Below, piece after piece: positions 29,483 to 38,088 of a DNA stretch of 53,604 bases; within the stretch, counting starts at the first letter, position 1, and every line of letters begins with the position of its first letter. Origin of the DNA: a virus; IMG/VR virus record IMGVR_UViG_3300031602_000004, positions 1 through 53,604 of that record, one strand, 5' to 3'. The position numbers and the translations under genes are program-made. The notes below the pieces were generated by a model, which saw only the letters and a list, made by a program, of their open reading frames with translations, made no database searches and was not told where the DNA came from.

Positions 29483-29521
29483 AAATGTTTATTTTACTAT
29501 AATGTAATGCTCTCTTCTAAA

Positions 29522-29539
29522 CTATACAATTATAATATA
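29522..29539 (-). promoter_or_regulatory. Phage-type promoter motif before the VWA gene
   Basis: Minus strand TATATTATAATTGTATAG, preceded by AAATTTTG. Two bases longer in the middle than the other copies. Confidence 0.5.
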
Positions 29540-29550
29540 CAAAATTTTTT

Positions 29551-29577
29551 AAAACCAAGCAAGTTAATGCTAGTTTT
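29551..29577 (-). terminator. Weak hairpin after the 83-residue gene
   Basis: AAAACTAGC pairs with GCTTGGTTTT around an 8-nt loop, with one bulge and a poor T tract (TTTT then A run). A weak terminator at best. Confidence 0.4.
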
Positions 29578-29610
29578 AAAAAATTTTATAAGACAAATAT
29601 GGTTAGAAAT

Positions 29611-29862
29611 TTATACTTCTTTAGCTTCTTCTACAATCTCTGAAATAGCACCATCTTCAAGATTGATGTTTACATTACCATACTTTTTTTCTAAAACAGA
29701 TGTCATTTCTTTCCATTCACCTTGTACTTCAGTATGCTTAGCAAGTAATTGTGCTTTAACAACATCTGTATTTCCTAAATTCATTAGGACAGTGTTGATA
29801 GTAGATTGAAGTTCTTTTACATTTGCTAATTCTTTAGCAGATACTTTTTTTGATTTTCCCAT
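29611..29862 (-). CDS. Small helical protein, unknown role (83 aa)
   Basis: Short Lys-rich start (MGKSKKVSAKELANVKEL) followed by a continuous amphipathic helical stretch and an acidic C-terminus (EDGAISEIVEEAKEV). Such small helical proteins next to fibre genes in Bacteroidota phages may act as virion linkers or fibre chaperones, but nothing in the sequence decides this. A TATCTTTG box (29889-29896) 27 bases before the ATG suggests it has its own promoter. It is followed by a weak hairpin (29551-29577) before the VWA gene. Confidence 0.75.
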   Translation of the reverse strand: MGKSKKVSAKELANVKELQSTINTVLMNLGNTDVVKAQLLAKHTEVQGEWKEMTSVLEKKYGNVNINLEDGAISEIVEEAKEV

Positions 29863-29888
29863 TGTAATTGGTTTTTTAAATTATACAA

Positions 29889-29896
29889 CAAAGATA
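29889..29896 (-). promoter_or_regulatory. Promoter-like TATCTTTG box before the 83-residue gene
   Basis: Exact TAnnTTTG match on the minus strand, 26 nt before the ATG. A TTGG lies 18 nt upstream as a weak -33 element. Confidence 0.55.
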
Positions 29897-29911
29897 ATTA
29901 TAATTTTGATA

Positions 29912-30388
29912 TTACCAAGGAAGTTTTGTAATTATTTTATATTCTGGCATTAGTTCTTTCTTAATTGTTTCACGCATATCTAGTATATAACCACTTCTAA
30001 CATTATCTATTAAATATCTAACTACTTCTTGTTTTGTAATAAAATTGAAATCTTTACTAAATATAGCGTTGTTTGTATTTTGTTTTATAGTATATACACC
30101 TTCTACACTACTACTACCAGAATTGTAATTTTCTTTTTGTGATTTAGGAATAACTATAGTTCCTTTATATTCAAATATTATTTCCTCTACTAAATTATTT
30201 TTATTAACCTTTAATGATTTAACAATAAAGCTATATCTTATAAAAGGTCTTTCAATTTTTCTTAACTCTTTATCTGTTTTCTTAATAGGTTTTTTTACTT
30301 TCCTTTTAGAAACTATAGTTTTATTCTTGACAGCTTTTTTTTTAACAACCTTAGTTACAACTGATTTTTTTGTTTTTTTCTTTTTCAT
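29912..30388 (-). CDS. Lys-rich N-terminus protein next to fibre genes (158 aa)
   Basis: The first 45 residues are almost entirely Lys, Val and Thr (MKKKKTKKSVVTKVVKKKAV), a disordered tail likely to contact DNA or an acidic partner. The rest is a compact beta-plus-alpha domain with 'FIRYSFIVKSLKVN' and 'GVYTIKQNTNNAIFSKDFNF' segments. I do not recognise a family. It begins 8 bases after the 465-residue fibre gene, so it is probably co-transcribed with it. A role in fibre attachment or as a DNA-binding accessory is possible; neither is shown. Confidence 0.7.
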   Translation of the reverse strand: MKKKKTKKSVVTKVVKKKAVKNKTIVSKRKVKKPIKKTDKELRKIERPFIRYSFIVKSLKVNKNNLVEEIIFEYKGTIVIPKSQKENYNSGSSSVEGVYTIKQNTNNAIFSKDFNFITKQEVVRYLIDNVRSGYILDMRETIKKELMPEYKIITKLPW

Positions 30389-30395
30389 AATAACA

Positions 30396-31793
30396 TTATA
30401 CTAATTGTTTAATTGTCATTTGAGTTCCATTTAAAACTGATTCTGATTTCACTCCAGCATTTGATGCTGATTCCTTCCAGAATTGCATTCTATAATATCT
30501 TTTTACTGAACCAGCTAGTAATTTGAGTATAATTGAACCGGCAGTTGAGCCTTTTCTAATTGCTCCAACTCCTCTATCATAGATATATGATGTAGTAGGG
30601 TCTATAACAGCCCAACTTAAAGCTCCTTCCTCTAGAGTTCCTTCTTCAATTCTTATTCCAGATAATAATCTATTGTTTACTGTATTAGTATTTGATGTAA
30701 CATTCCATTCATATTGAAAATATCTAGCATTATCTGTATCCCTATCTATTGTCCAAATAAATTGACTACCTTCAACTCCTTCAATACCACCAGATCCGTA
30801 AACTATTATAGTGTCTGCAGTACCATATGTAATTGATTCAGTATCAAATTTCATTACTACTGCATTTGCTACTCCATTTGTGTTTGTTGTTATTGTTGTT
30901 GTTGAACAAGTGAGCATTGAAAAAGCTGGTAGTGCTTGTGTTATTGTTGAAGTAATTGTAACTGTACCAGATGATCCTCCCCCACTTATACCTGTTCCTG
31001 CAAGAACACGTTCTATAGTACCTCTATTAGTTGTAAATCCTGCACCATTAGTTATTTGATTGTTATTTGTTACATTTGTAAATCCTGAAGGATTAGAATT
31101 ACTATATGGAGTAAATCCTAAAGCAGTTGTTACATTAGCACTTGATAAAGATAATGTGCCTCCTAATGTTAAATTTCCTGATCCCGTTACTGTTCCTGAT
31201 AATGATAATCCACTAACTGTACCTGTACCTGATACAGATGTTACACCTGAAGTTGTTGCATATCTACCATCTAAATCTACTGTAAGAGATGTTAAACCAT
31301 TTCGTGCTACAGTAAGAACACCATTACTTGTATTAAAACTTAAACTAGTTACATAATAATTAGTATTGTTATCTGTAGAAGATATAGTAACAGTTTTGCT
31401 AGATGCATTTATTGTTATAGTAGTACCACCGCCTCCTGCAAACTTTAAAGTATCAGTATTACTTGATGCTGCTATAGAAATTTGACCTGATACAGCAATT
31501 GTTTTAAATATAGATTGACTTGAACCTTTATCAGAGTTTGATAAAGTAATAGTACCAGAAGATGTTACTGTACCAGTACCACTTAGTCCACTATTACCTG
31601 TTACTGTAACAGATGTAACAGACCCATTTCCTGTTCCAGCACCAATATCACTAAGTATCTGAGCTTTAGTTCTATACTTAAGCAATCCACCATCCCATAC
31701 AAGTATTCCTGTATATGCATTATCATCATTACTAATAGAAGAAACACTTGTTGTGCCCGTTATATTAATGCTAGATAAAAATTGTATTGCCAT
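30396..31793 (-). CDS. Tail/head fibre-type protein (465 aa)
   Basis: It begins MAIQFLSSINITG, nearly the same opening as the 776-residue fibre gene just upstream. Gly/Thr/Ser-rich beta repeats follow, of the type GTVTSVTVTGNSGLSGTGTV, the composition of elongated trimeric phage fibres. The C-terminal 150 residues are more complex and aromatic ('SQFIWTIDRDTDNARYFQYEW' region) and may be a receptor-binding or trimerisation head. A TATCTTTG promoter-like box lies at 31809-31816, 16 bases upstream, just after a terminator that ends the preceding fibre transcript. Host-range determinant is a reasonable inference. Confidence 0.82.
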   Translation of the reverse strand: MAIQFLSSINITGTTSVSSISNDDNAYTGILVWDGGLLKYRTKAQILSDIGAGTGNGSVTSVTVTGNSGLSGTGTVTSSGTITLSNSDKGSSQSIFKTIAVSGQISIAASSNTDTLKFAGGGGTTITINASSKTVTISSTDNNTNYYVTSLSFNTSNGVLTVARNGLTSLTVDLDGRYATTSGVTSVSGTGTVSGLSLSGTVTGSGNLTLGGTLSLSSANVTTALGFTPYSNSNPSGFTNVTNNNQITNGAGFTTNRGTIERVLAGTGISGGGSSGTVTITSTITQALPAFSMLTCSTTTITTNTNGVANAVVMKFDTESITYGTADTIIVYGSGGIEGVEGSQFIWTIDRDTDNARYFQYEWNVTSNTNTVNNRLLSGIRIEEGTLEEGALSWAVIDPTTSYIYDRGVGAIRKGSTAGSIILKLLAGSVKRYYRMQFWKESASNAGVKSESVLNGTQMTIKQLV

Positions 31794-31808
31794 GTAATTC
31801 TATTTTTA

Positions 31809-31816
31809 CAAAGATA
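31809..31816 (-). promoter_or_regulatory. Promoter-like TATCTTTG box before the 465-residue fibre gene
   Basis: Exact TAnnTTTG match, 15 nt before the ATG and just past the terminator of the preceding fibre gene. Confidence 0.55.
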
Positions 31817-31831
31817 AAAAAATTAATTAAA

Positions 31832-31872
31832 AGAAAGGGGTGCTAAATTATTAAAATCTAATACCCCTTTCT
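31832..31872 (-). terminator. Terminator after the long fibre gene
   Basis: Perfect 10-bp stem AGAAAGGGGT/ACCCCTTTCT (31832-31841 and 31863-31872) with a 21-nt AT-rich loop, then a T-rich tract. It lies about 25 bases past the fibre stop. Confidence 0.78.
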
Positions 31873-31896
31873 GTAATAGTATTTGTTTATCTCATT

Positions 31897-34227
31897 TTAT
31901 GTTCTAACTTTCTGCATAACAAATCTTAATGAATTTGCTGTTTGATTAGATGTAGTAGCTAAAGTTACAGCTCCAGTTGATGGATTTGCAGTAACATCTA
32001 AATATTGTTGTATTCCAGTAGATGAACTATAAACCTGAATTATAAAGGGTCCAGTTCCTAAACCATGTGTTGCTGCAGCAAAAGTTGTTGTATTAGTATT
32101 TGATGAAGGGAATGTTGCAGTGTAATTGTCTCTATCAAGAACAGTTTTCAATGTAACTGGTGATATAGCTATATTTGTTTCTGCACCAGAAGTAGCTTCA
32201 GGTCCAGTAGCCATTTGAACTACACCCAAATTACTTTGAGAAGTAGTTGGTAATGTTCTTGTAGTTAATGTTCCTACAACACCATCAGTTAAACTAATTT
32301 GATCAACTACATCAACACCTGAAGTATTAATATCTGTGTCAATACCAATTATCTTATTAAATGTACTTGCTAATTGACCATCACTAATCCCACCTGTTTT
32401 AACTGTAATAAATCCATTTGATGTTGCTGCAAAAGTTGCACTTTGAAATCCTGCAACCCCTTTTATTGTACCTCCGTCTGTTGTTCCTGCACCCGCAATA
32501 TTCTGATCTGCAATAACAACTGTATAAGCTGATGCTGCCGGACTAGATCCTGCTGCAATTGCTGCATCTGCAAATACAAAATCTCCAGGTTCTAATTGAC
32601 CTAGACCTGCTGTACTTCCTGCTACATCTACAACAAAGAAATCTCCTAATGCCATTGCAACGTTACTACCACCACTTAATGCTGGAGAGTTAGTTGATGC
32701 ATTATAGCCTCCTCTAAATCCTCCTACTCCACCAATTTGTGAAAGTACATAAGCCTTAGAAGCTATATTATTATCATTTGTTGGAGTTAATGGAACTACT
32801 ACTTGACTACTAAAAGTTTTTACTCCAGCAATTGTTTGAGCACCAGTTGTTCTTACAACTGTATTATCTACTAATAAACCTGTAGCTGATTGTGATAAAC
32901 CATCACCAGCTTCAACTGTTAAAGTACCACTATCAGTAATTGTTCCTCCTGTTATACCATTACCAGTTGCTATACTTCTAACTGTACCTAGGTTGCTTGT
33001 TGCTGTAGTGCTAATAGTTACCGTAGTACCTGTTACCGAAGTTGACATAAGACCTGCACCTGCAAATGTCTGTGTCCCTACACCTGTAATTGCTGTTCCT
33101 GAACCTGAATCTGCTGCAAGTGTAATGCTTGTTACTGTACCTCCAGAATTTTGATCAGTTGCCCATGATGGTAAACCTGATGCTACCTTTAATACTTGCC
33201 CTGCTGAACCAATACCTAATTTAGCTAATGCTGTAGTAGAGGATGCATAAAGAATATCACCTACTGTATAACTTGATTGTCCAGTACCACCATTATTAGC
33301 ATCTAATGTACCCGCTAATGTTATTGTTCCACTTCCAGTAACTGGTCCACCTGAAGTAGTTAATCCAGTTGTTCCACCACTTACATCAATACTTGTTACA
33401 GTACCACCACCAATTGCTGCAGTAATCTGTGAAATGTTTACATACTTAGCATTACTATCATCAGCATCACTTACAAGTATTTTATCAGCTGCTACAACCG
33501 TTACTGATGTACCATCTGCTGCTGCTAATATTAAGTTATCTGCACCTGCATAATCTATAGCTATTGAACCAGTAGCAGTAATTCCAGCAACTGGACTTGT
33601 TATAAGACCTGCTCCTGAATCTACTTCAGTTACTGTACCATCTTTTCCAAATCCTGGCATACCACTAACAAGTGTTTTCCTTAATGTATTTGAATCAGAA
33701 GTATCTGAAAACCAAATAAAATCAGTACCTACTGGATCTGCAGCAGTTAATGTTAAGATTGCATTATCTGTACCTACAGTATCAATATTAACTGTAGGTG
33801 TTACAGTAGAGGATCCTGAAATTGATATACCAGTTCCACCAGATACATCAGTTACTGTACCTGCTGCTGAATCTGTTCCTGTAACTGTCAAAGTATTTCC
33901 ACTTCTTGTTACAGATACTGTACCAGCACCAGTAAATATTACATCATCTGTAGTTGCATCTGAACCAGTAAGTCTAACACCTGCTGTTCCATTTGTAGAA
34001 CCAACACCTGTTAAATCATAAGTAGTGTCTCCATCTGTTCCTGTATCAATATCTACCCATGCTCCATTATAAAGTCTAAGTTTATTTGTTCCTGTGTCAT
34101 AATAGATTCTTCCCAGTGATCCCGTGGGAGCACCATTGTTGTTGTCTATACGGACTTGTTTAATTTGGTTACTATTAAGATCAATGTCACCATCAATATT
34201 AAGACCATTTAGAAATTGTATTGCCAT
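31897..34227 (-). CDS. Long fibre-type protein with beta repeats (776 aa)
   Basis: It opens MAIQFLNGLNIDGDID and then carries at least five blocks beginning GTVT or GTVR (for example GTVTDVSGGTGISISG, GTVTEVDSGAGL, GGTVTSIDVSGG, GTVTSITLAAD), a repeat common in fibres of Bacteroidota phages. A 'NNGGTGQSSYTVGDILYASS' segment is typical of such fibres. The C-terminal 120 residues include 'ISPVTLKTVLDRDNYTATF' and resemble a trimerising knob. A strong terminator (31832-31872) follows the stop. Its N-terminal similarity to the 465-residue fibre suggests that both attach to the same virion position. Confidence 0.84.
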   Translation of the reverse strand: MAIQFLNGLNIDGDIDLNSNQIKQVRIDNNNGAPTGSLGRIYYDTGTNKLRLYNGAWVDIDTGTDGDTTYDLTGVGSTNGTAGVRLTGSDATTDDVIFTGAGTVSVTRSGNTLTVTGTDSAAGTVTDVSGGTGISISGSSTVTPTVNIDTVGTDNAILTLTAADPVGTDFIWFSDTSDSNTLRKTLVSGMPGFGKDGTVTEVDSGAGLITSPVAGITATGSIAIDYAGADNLILAAADGTSVTVVAADKILVSDADDSNAKYVNISQITAAIGGGTVTSIDVSGGTTGLTTSGGPVTGSGTITLAGTLDANNGGTGQSSYTVGDILYASSTTALAKLGIGSAGQVLKVASGLPSWATDQNSGGTVTSITLAADSGSGTAITGVGTQTFAGAGLMSTSVTGTTVTISTTATSNLGTVRSIATGNGITGGTITDSGTLTVEAGDGLSQSATGLLVDNTVVRTTGAQTIAGVKTFSSQVVVPLTPTNDNNIASKAYVLSQIGGVGGFRGGYNASTNSPALSGGSNVAMALGDFFVVDVAGSTAGLGQLEPGDFVFADAAIAAGSSPAASAYTVVIADQNIAGAGTTDGGTIKGVAGFQSATFAATSNGFITVKTGGISDGQLASTFNKIIGIDTDINTSGVDVVDQISLTDGVVGTLTTRTLPTTSQSNLGVVQMATGPEATSGAETNIAISPVTLKTVLDRDNYTATFPSSNTNTTTFAAATHGLGTGPFIIQVYSSSTGIQQYLDVTANPSTGAVTLATTSNQTANSLRFVMQKVRT

Positions 34228-34265
34228 TATATTTGTTTTTTATTTGTTTTTTATTTATTATATTT

Positions 34266-34811
34266 TTAATTTAAGAAGACACATCCTCTAAATGCAGTTT
34301 GAAAAGTTAAATTAATAGTATTACTATCTGTATATACAGTATCTCCTACAACAATTGTATTAGTTGAATCAACTACAGTAACTGAAGGAAATTTTCCTAA
34401 GTTATGTGTTACAGTCCATGATGCAGATGCAACATCAAAACATTGCGTGTATGTTCCTGCATCAGCAAGAATAGTTTCTAAGTCAACTATTGTGCAAACA
34501 TTAGTTGGAACTTCAGGGCAAGACATACTTGCTGCAGTGTTTATTTTTTTAAGAGGTTCAACAAAGACACCTTTTGTTCCACTAGCTACTACAATCTTAG
34601 AACTTGCAGCATTTTGCCAATCACATAGTTCTTTCTTTATAACAGAAGAATCATAATTTTCATAACAACAAGCATCTATTCCAAATCTAAGAGATTGAAA
34701 ATTTGCATATACTTGATTAGAAAAAGTTTGCTCAGTCTTTATTCTTTTTAATAAAGCTAGTTCACTTTGCCTTTCTGTATTAGATGATGCTATTATAGTA
34801 GATGTAGCCAT
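34266..34811 (-). CDS. Virion protein with C-terminal 'WTVTHNLGKFPSV' beta domain (181 aa)
   Basis: The N-terminal half is helical with several Cys (DACCYENY, LCDWQNA). The C-terminal 60 residues are a compact beta domain: 'ASWTVTHNLGKFPSVTVVD' then 'VVGDTVYTDSNTINLTF'. I know this short domain from many phage fibre and head proteins, where it mediates trimer formation or attachment. The start codon lies one base after the stop of the 59-residue zinc-ribbon gene. It is followed by the long fibre gene, so a fibre adaptor role is plausible. Cys spacing does not form an obvious zinc site. Confidence 0.77.
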   Translation of the reverse strand: MATSTIIASSNTERQSELALLKRIKTEQTFSNQVYANFQSLRFGIDACCYENYDSSVIKKELCDWQNAASSKIVVASGTKGVFVEPLKKINTAASMSCPEVPTNVCTIVDLETILADAGTYTQCFDVASASWTVTHNLGKFPSVTVVDSTNTIVVGDTVYTDSNTINLTFQTAFRGCVFLN

Positions 34812-34812
34812 A

Positions 34813-34992
34813 TTATTTATTTCTTAAATCTTGTATCTGTTGTTTAGCTAATTCTAAATTTAAATCTCTTGCAGTTGTACCTGCAGCTTTAGATTTAGCT
34901 TCACATTGCTTACAGACTATTGTTCCGTCTAATAATGATGCTTTTTGGCAGCCACAAGTAAATTGTTTTGAGCAATGTGCACAATTAGCCAT
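34813..34992 (-). CDS. Mini-protein with zinc-ribbon-like Cys pairs (59 aa)
   Basis: A 59-codon frame with ATG at 34992 and TAA at 34813. The product reads MANCAHCSKQFTCGCQKASL, then a turn, then 'IVCKQCEAKSK', giving two CxxC knuckles (C4/C7 and C27/C30) plus C13 and C15, so a small zinc ribbon is likely. A short helix follows ('ARDLNLELAKQQIQDLRNK'). It is tightly packed: 13 bases after the 191-residue gene and 1 base before the 181-residue gene, consistent with a real coupled gene. Function unknown; perhaps a structural stapling subunit or a small regulator. Confidence 0.78.
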   Translation of the reverse strand: MANCAHCSKQFTCGCQKASLLDGTIVCKQCEAKSKAAGTTARDLNLELAKQQIQDLRNK

Positions 34993-35005
34993 GTTTGGTT
35001 TGGTT

Positions 35006-35581
35006 TTAAATTAAATATTTTGAACTTGATCCACAATTACCTGACGGACATGCAATCTTATTCAGTCTAGTTTTAGCATAATTATATAATTGCATACCTT
35101 GTGCAGCTGATTGACAATATTCTACATTAGATACTGCTGCATCAATTAATGTTCTTATATAACTTAATTCTGCTAATAATGATTCTTTATCTGAACTAGG
35201 TTGACATGCTTGTACATCTAATTCACATAACACTTTATAGTATGTAGTTAGTAGTTTTGTTACTCTTAAATGATTATATTCTACATAAACTTTAGAGTTT
35301 GGTGATACGCTATATTTAATAATATATATTCCATCAGGAATATTGTCTTGTACATCACCACAATTAAGTGTCTGCAATGCAAGTGTGCAAGCAGTTAAAC
35401 AAAAATCAAATCCTTTAGTTACTTTAATAAGTACGGGTACACTATAACCTGGAAGTGTAATCAACAACTCTTCACAATCTACTGCTAAATCATCAGAGTA
35501 TTGACTTGTATCTTTTATACATAGTAAACCACAGTTAGATACTGTGGGAATTTCTAAACTTAATATATGTTTGCTTGCCAT
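35006..35581 (-). CDS. Cys-rich head/tail protein (191 aa)
   Basis: Eleven or more Cys are spread over the chain (CGLLCIKD, FCLTACTLALQTLNC, CPSGNC), with a beta-rich N-terminal half and a helical C-terminal half ending in 'YAKTRLNKIACPSGNCG'. Unrecognised as a named family, although proteins with this layout occur in the structural block of crAss-like phages. A phage-type promoter motif at 35601-35616 is 20 bases upstream, right after the terminator of the 514-residue gene, so it starts a transcript that runs into the zinc-ribbon and fibre genes. A structural role is inferred from position. Confidence 0.74.
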   Translation of the reverse strand: MASKHILSLEIPTVSNCGLLCIKDTSQYSDDLAVDCEELLITLPGYSVPVLIKVTKGFDFCLTACTLALQTLNCGDVQDNIPDGIYIIKYSVSPNSKVYVEYNHLRVTKLLTTYYKVLCELDVQACQPSSDKESLLAELSYIRTLIDAAVSNVEYCQSAAQGMQLYNYAKTRLNKIACPSGNCGSSSKYLI

Positions 35582-35600
35582 TTTGTATTACTTAATTATA

Positions 35601-35616
35601 CTATATAGATAATATA
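35601..35616 (-). promoter_or_regulatory. Phage-type promoter motif before the 191-residue gene
   Basis: Minus strand TATATTATCTATATAG, preceded by AAAATTTTG, in the gap after a terminator and 19 nt before the ATG. Confidence 0.55.
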
Positions 35617-35641
35617 CAAAATTTTAAAGGATATAGAAAAT

Positions 35642-35671
35642 AAAAAGGGTAGGAGTTTTATCCCCTACCCT
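35642..35671 (-). terminator. Terminator after the 514-residue structural gene
   Basis: Stem AGGGTAGG/CCTACCCT (35646-35653 and 35664-35671), 10-nt loop, T-rich tail on the minus strand. It ends the transcript of an abundant structural gene. Confidence 0.85.
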
Positions 35672-35696
35672 AATTAAATATTAAAATGTTATTTGT

Positions 35697-37241
35697 TTAC
35701 CAAACAGCGTTTTGTTCAACTACTATTTTATTACCATTATCACTTGCCCAATTAACTAAACCAGTCATTAATAGTTCATATGCAGTTTGTGCTTCAACAT
35801 CAGAGCATTTTACATAGATCTTATATACATATTGATCATTATCAAACACACCAGTTGGGTTATTAAACCTTGGCACTGAGTGCTGAATGTAGTAAGCTTT
35901 ATATGTTGCAGTTCTATCAACAGCAGCAAGTAATTCATCAGATAATTCAATCTCTCTGATTCTAGCACTGTCAGCATTTCCTTGATTATAAGGAGATTGA
36001 CGGTATCTTTCAGACATGATTAAGTCTCTAATAACTTCTTCACCTTGTGTTTGTTGCATTGAACCAGGAGTTCTTGTAACTACACCACAATCATTACATG
36101 GATCACCAGTTTCATCAAGTTGAGATAAAATGATTTCAACAGGTTCTGCATTAAAATGATCTCTTGTATCAAATGAACAATTACCAAATTGTGTATCAAC
36201 GTAAGCACCTACAACACATAATTCAGCAGAAATTTTAACTGTACCATTTGGATCTGTTGAAGGAACATATGCTCCTGAAACTGAACTTCCTGGTTTAACC
36301 TGTGCAATAGTATAAATAGAAGTAGTTGCAACACCTGCAGCAGTAGTTGATGTAACTCTTACACCTCCTGCAGTTAAACCTGCAGCAGCAACAGTTAAAG
36401 TTGCATCAGTAGTTGCCGCAGCATCCACTAAAGTAACAACATCACCTACTTCATAAGCAGCACCAGCTTGTGCAATATCATAACTTTCAATTACACCTGT
36501 TCCAGATATAGTTAATACCTCAACTTTAGAAGTAACATATCCTGGTCTATTAACAGAAGTAATTGCAGTTCCATTTGTATCAACAGCAGTTGTTTCTTTA
36601 ACACCTACAGTGTAAGCTACACCACCAGCTAATGTAAGACCTGCGTTTTCTAAAAGCCCATTAAGATCAGCTTCCTTAACAAAAGGCTTGATTAATGGAT
36701 CACTAAGAGCCATATCTCCCATAGCACCTAAAATAACTGCTGGGTCAATAAACTCTTGTCCATCTATACAACATACATTTGCTGAGTCAGCAATTGCATA
36801 TGCATTATGATTTAAGAATCTTAGTGCAGGTGAACCCTTCACATCAATTCTCATAAATTGTGTTTTACCACATGGTGCACAATCTGAAGCTAAAGAAAGG
36901 CAAGCTGTTGCTTGACTAGCTACTGTACAGTTTGTTTCCCATAATCTAGTAATGTATCTTGGGTTAATACCCTTAGATTTTACTGATTCTTTGTACCCAC
37001 CGTGTCCAGGATTGTTTCCAATTGTATCTTTAGTATAGAAAGAACCTTGCACTAAGTATGCCATGTCCCCAGTTGTAATACCTGGGACAGCTGCACCACC
37101 TGCAAGAGCAACTGATTGCCAGTCACCTCCGTCTACTAAAGCTACTTGTCCTGCGGTAAGAGCACCTGTTGCAGTACCAGCAGTTGCTAGTGTACTATCT
37201 GCAATAAACGTCTTGTTGAACGCATTGTTAAAATAAGCCAT
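35697..37241 (-). CDS. Abundant head/tail structural protein, auxiliary capsid candidate (514 aa)
   Basis: The opening MAYFNNAFNKTFIADS and 'NPRYITRLWETNC' later on match a structural protein that follows the capsid genes in crAss-like and related Bacteroidota phages. A central beta domain inserts at about residues 225-310 (repeated 'GTGVIESYDIAQAGAAYEVGD' type strands), which looks like an Ig-like or jelly-roll decoration. The gene has a phage-type promoter motif upstream (37327-37342) and a strong terminator downstream (35642-35671), implying separate and high expression, as expected for an abundant virion protein. Auxiliary capsid is my preferred reading; a tail-sheath or tube role is the alternative. 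Confidence 0.74.
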   Translation of the reverse strand: MAYFNNAFNKTFIADSTLATAGTATGALTAGQVALVDGGDWQSVALAGGAAVPGITTGDMAYLVQGSFYTKDTIGNNPGHGGYKESVKSKGINPRYITRLWETNCTVASQATACLSLASDCAPCGKTQFMRIDVKGSPALRFLNHNAYAIADSANVCCIDGQEFIDPAVILGAMGDMALSDPLIKPFVKEADLNGLLENAGLTLAGGVAYTVGVKETTAVDTNGTAITSVNRPGYVTSKVEVLTISGTGVIESYDIAQAGAAYEVGDVVTLVDAAATTDATLTVAAAGLTAGGVRVTSTTAAGVATTSIYTIAQVKPGSSVSGAYVPSTDPNGTVKISAELCVVGAYVDTQFGNCSFDTRDHFNAEPVEIILSQLDETGDPCNDCGVVTRTPGSMQQTQGEEVIRDLIMSERYRQSPYNQGNADSARIREIELSDELLAAVDRTATYKAYYIQHSVPRFNNPTGVFDNDQYVYKIYVKCSDVEAQTAYELLMTGLVNWASDNGNKIVVEQNAVW

Positions 37242-37326
37242 AATTTTTGTTTTATGTGAGGACCATTACCCCCACTAGTTATAAAAATGATTTAAACAGT
37301 TTACTCTGCACGTAACATCTTTGTTA

Positions 37327-37342
37327 CTATATAATTAATATA
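37327..37342 (-). promoter_or_regulatory. Phage-type promoter motif before the 514-residue structural gene
   Basis: Minus strand TATATTAATTATATAG, within the 128-base gap upstream of the gene; leaves a leader of about 80 nt. Confidence 0.5.
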
Positions 37343-37369
37343 CTACTTTTCTACTAAATAAGCAAGATA

Positions 37370-38077
37370 TTAATTGTTTCTTTCTGCTGCTTGTGTACCT
37401 CTTTGTTGCTGATACGTATTTTCTATGTCTCCTGCAATAATTGCTGCAGTATCATCAAGCATTACTTCTACTAGGTCATCTTTAAATTCACAATTTACAT
37501 TAGTCAAACTAATATTTCCTGTATATGGATCTGTACAGTTTTCTACTTGTATATACACAGGCTTTTGATAATAAGTTAATACAGGAGTAACAATATTAAA
37601 ATTGCTATTCCTGTATATTCTTATCTTATTGTCTAACATTGTACAAAATGTTTCACCCCATTCAAAATCTGGATTCTTTAAAGGATCTCTAAGTAACAAT
37701 GATACATTAGCTTCTTCAGCTAAATATACTGTCATTGTTCTAGGATCTGGACAACACTCATCTTTTGCAGATGTAGTTATTGTTTTAAATTCTAAATATG
37801 TATCTACTGGAAAATTATTTGATTCAAAATATGTATTTGTTTCAGTACCTGTTAAAGATAACTCTCTTAATAAAGGTTGTAAATCATCAATTCTTTTCTT
37901 TGATAACTCATCTCCTTCTTTATACATGTTACCTCCATGTAGATTTCTTCTACACCACTCAATTTGAGCTTTATTAAAAGCTTCAATAAACTGCCAACAC
38001 TCAATGTTATCATAGTCATTACTATCTAACTTATTAAGTCTTTGTTTTAGTTTAATTAAGAGTGTACTATTTTCCAT
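37370..38077 (-). CDS. Ring/connector structural protein (235 aa)
   Basis: It begins 'LLIKLKQRLNKLDSNDYDNIECWQFIEAFNKAQIEWCRRNL', which I recognise as a conserved structural protein of crAss-like phages with a helical front and a beta-rich middle (TYFESNNFPVDTYLEFK). 'RIYRNSNFNIVTPVLTYYQKPV' is the best conserved part of the C-terminal half. This arrangement resembles head-tail adaptor proteins of the ring stack under the portal. It lies 11 bases after the 339-residue gene. No enzyme motif is present. Confidence 0.78.
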   Translation of the reverse strand: MENSTLLIKLKQRLNKLDSNDYDNIECWQFIEAFNKAQIEWCRRNLHGGNMYKEGDELSKKRIDDLQPLLRELSLTGTETNTYFESNNFPVDTYLEFKTITTSAKDECCPDPRTMTVYLAEEANVSLLLRDPLKNPDFEWGETFCTMLDNKIRIYRNSNFNIVTPVLTYYQKPVYIQVENCTDPYTGNISLTNVNCEFKDDLVEVMLDDTAAIIAGDIENTYQQQRGTQAAERNN

Positions 38078-38088
38078 TATTTATATAT

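Noticed and set aside
29483-29610. A non-coding RNA in the 128-base gap before the VWA gene
   Set aside because: Only a weak hairpin and a promoter-like motif are visible; no stable fold or conserved element.
31060-31356. Plus-strand Pro/Val-rich frames opposite the fibre gene
   Set aside because: The periodic composition reflects the Gly/Thr-rich repeats of the fibre read in reverse.
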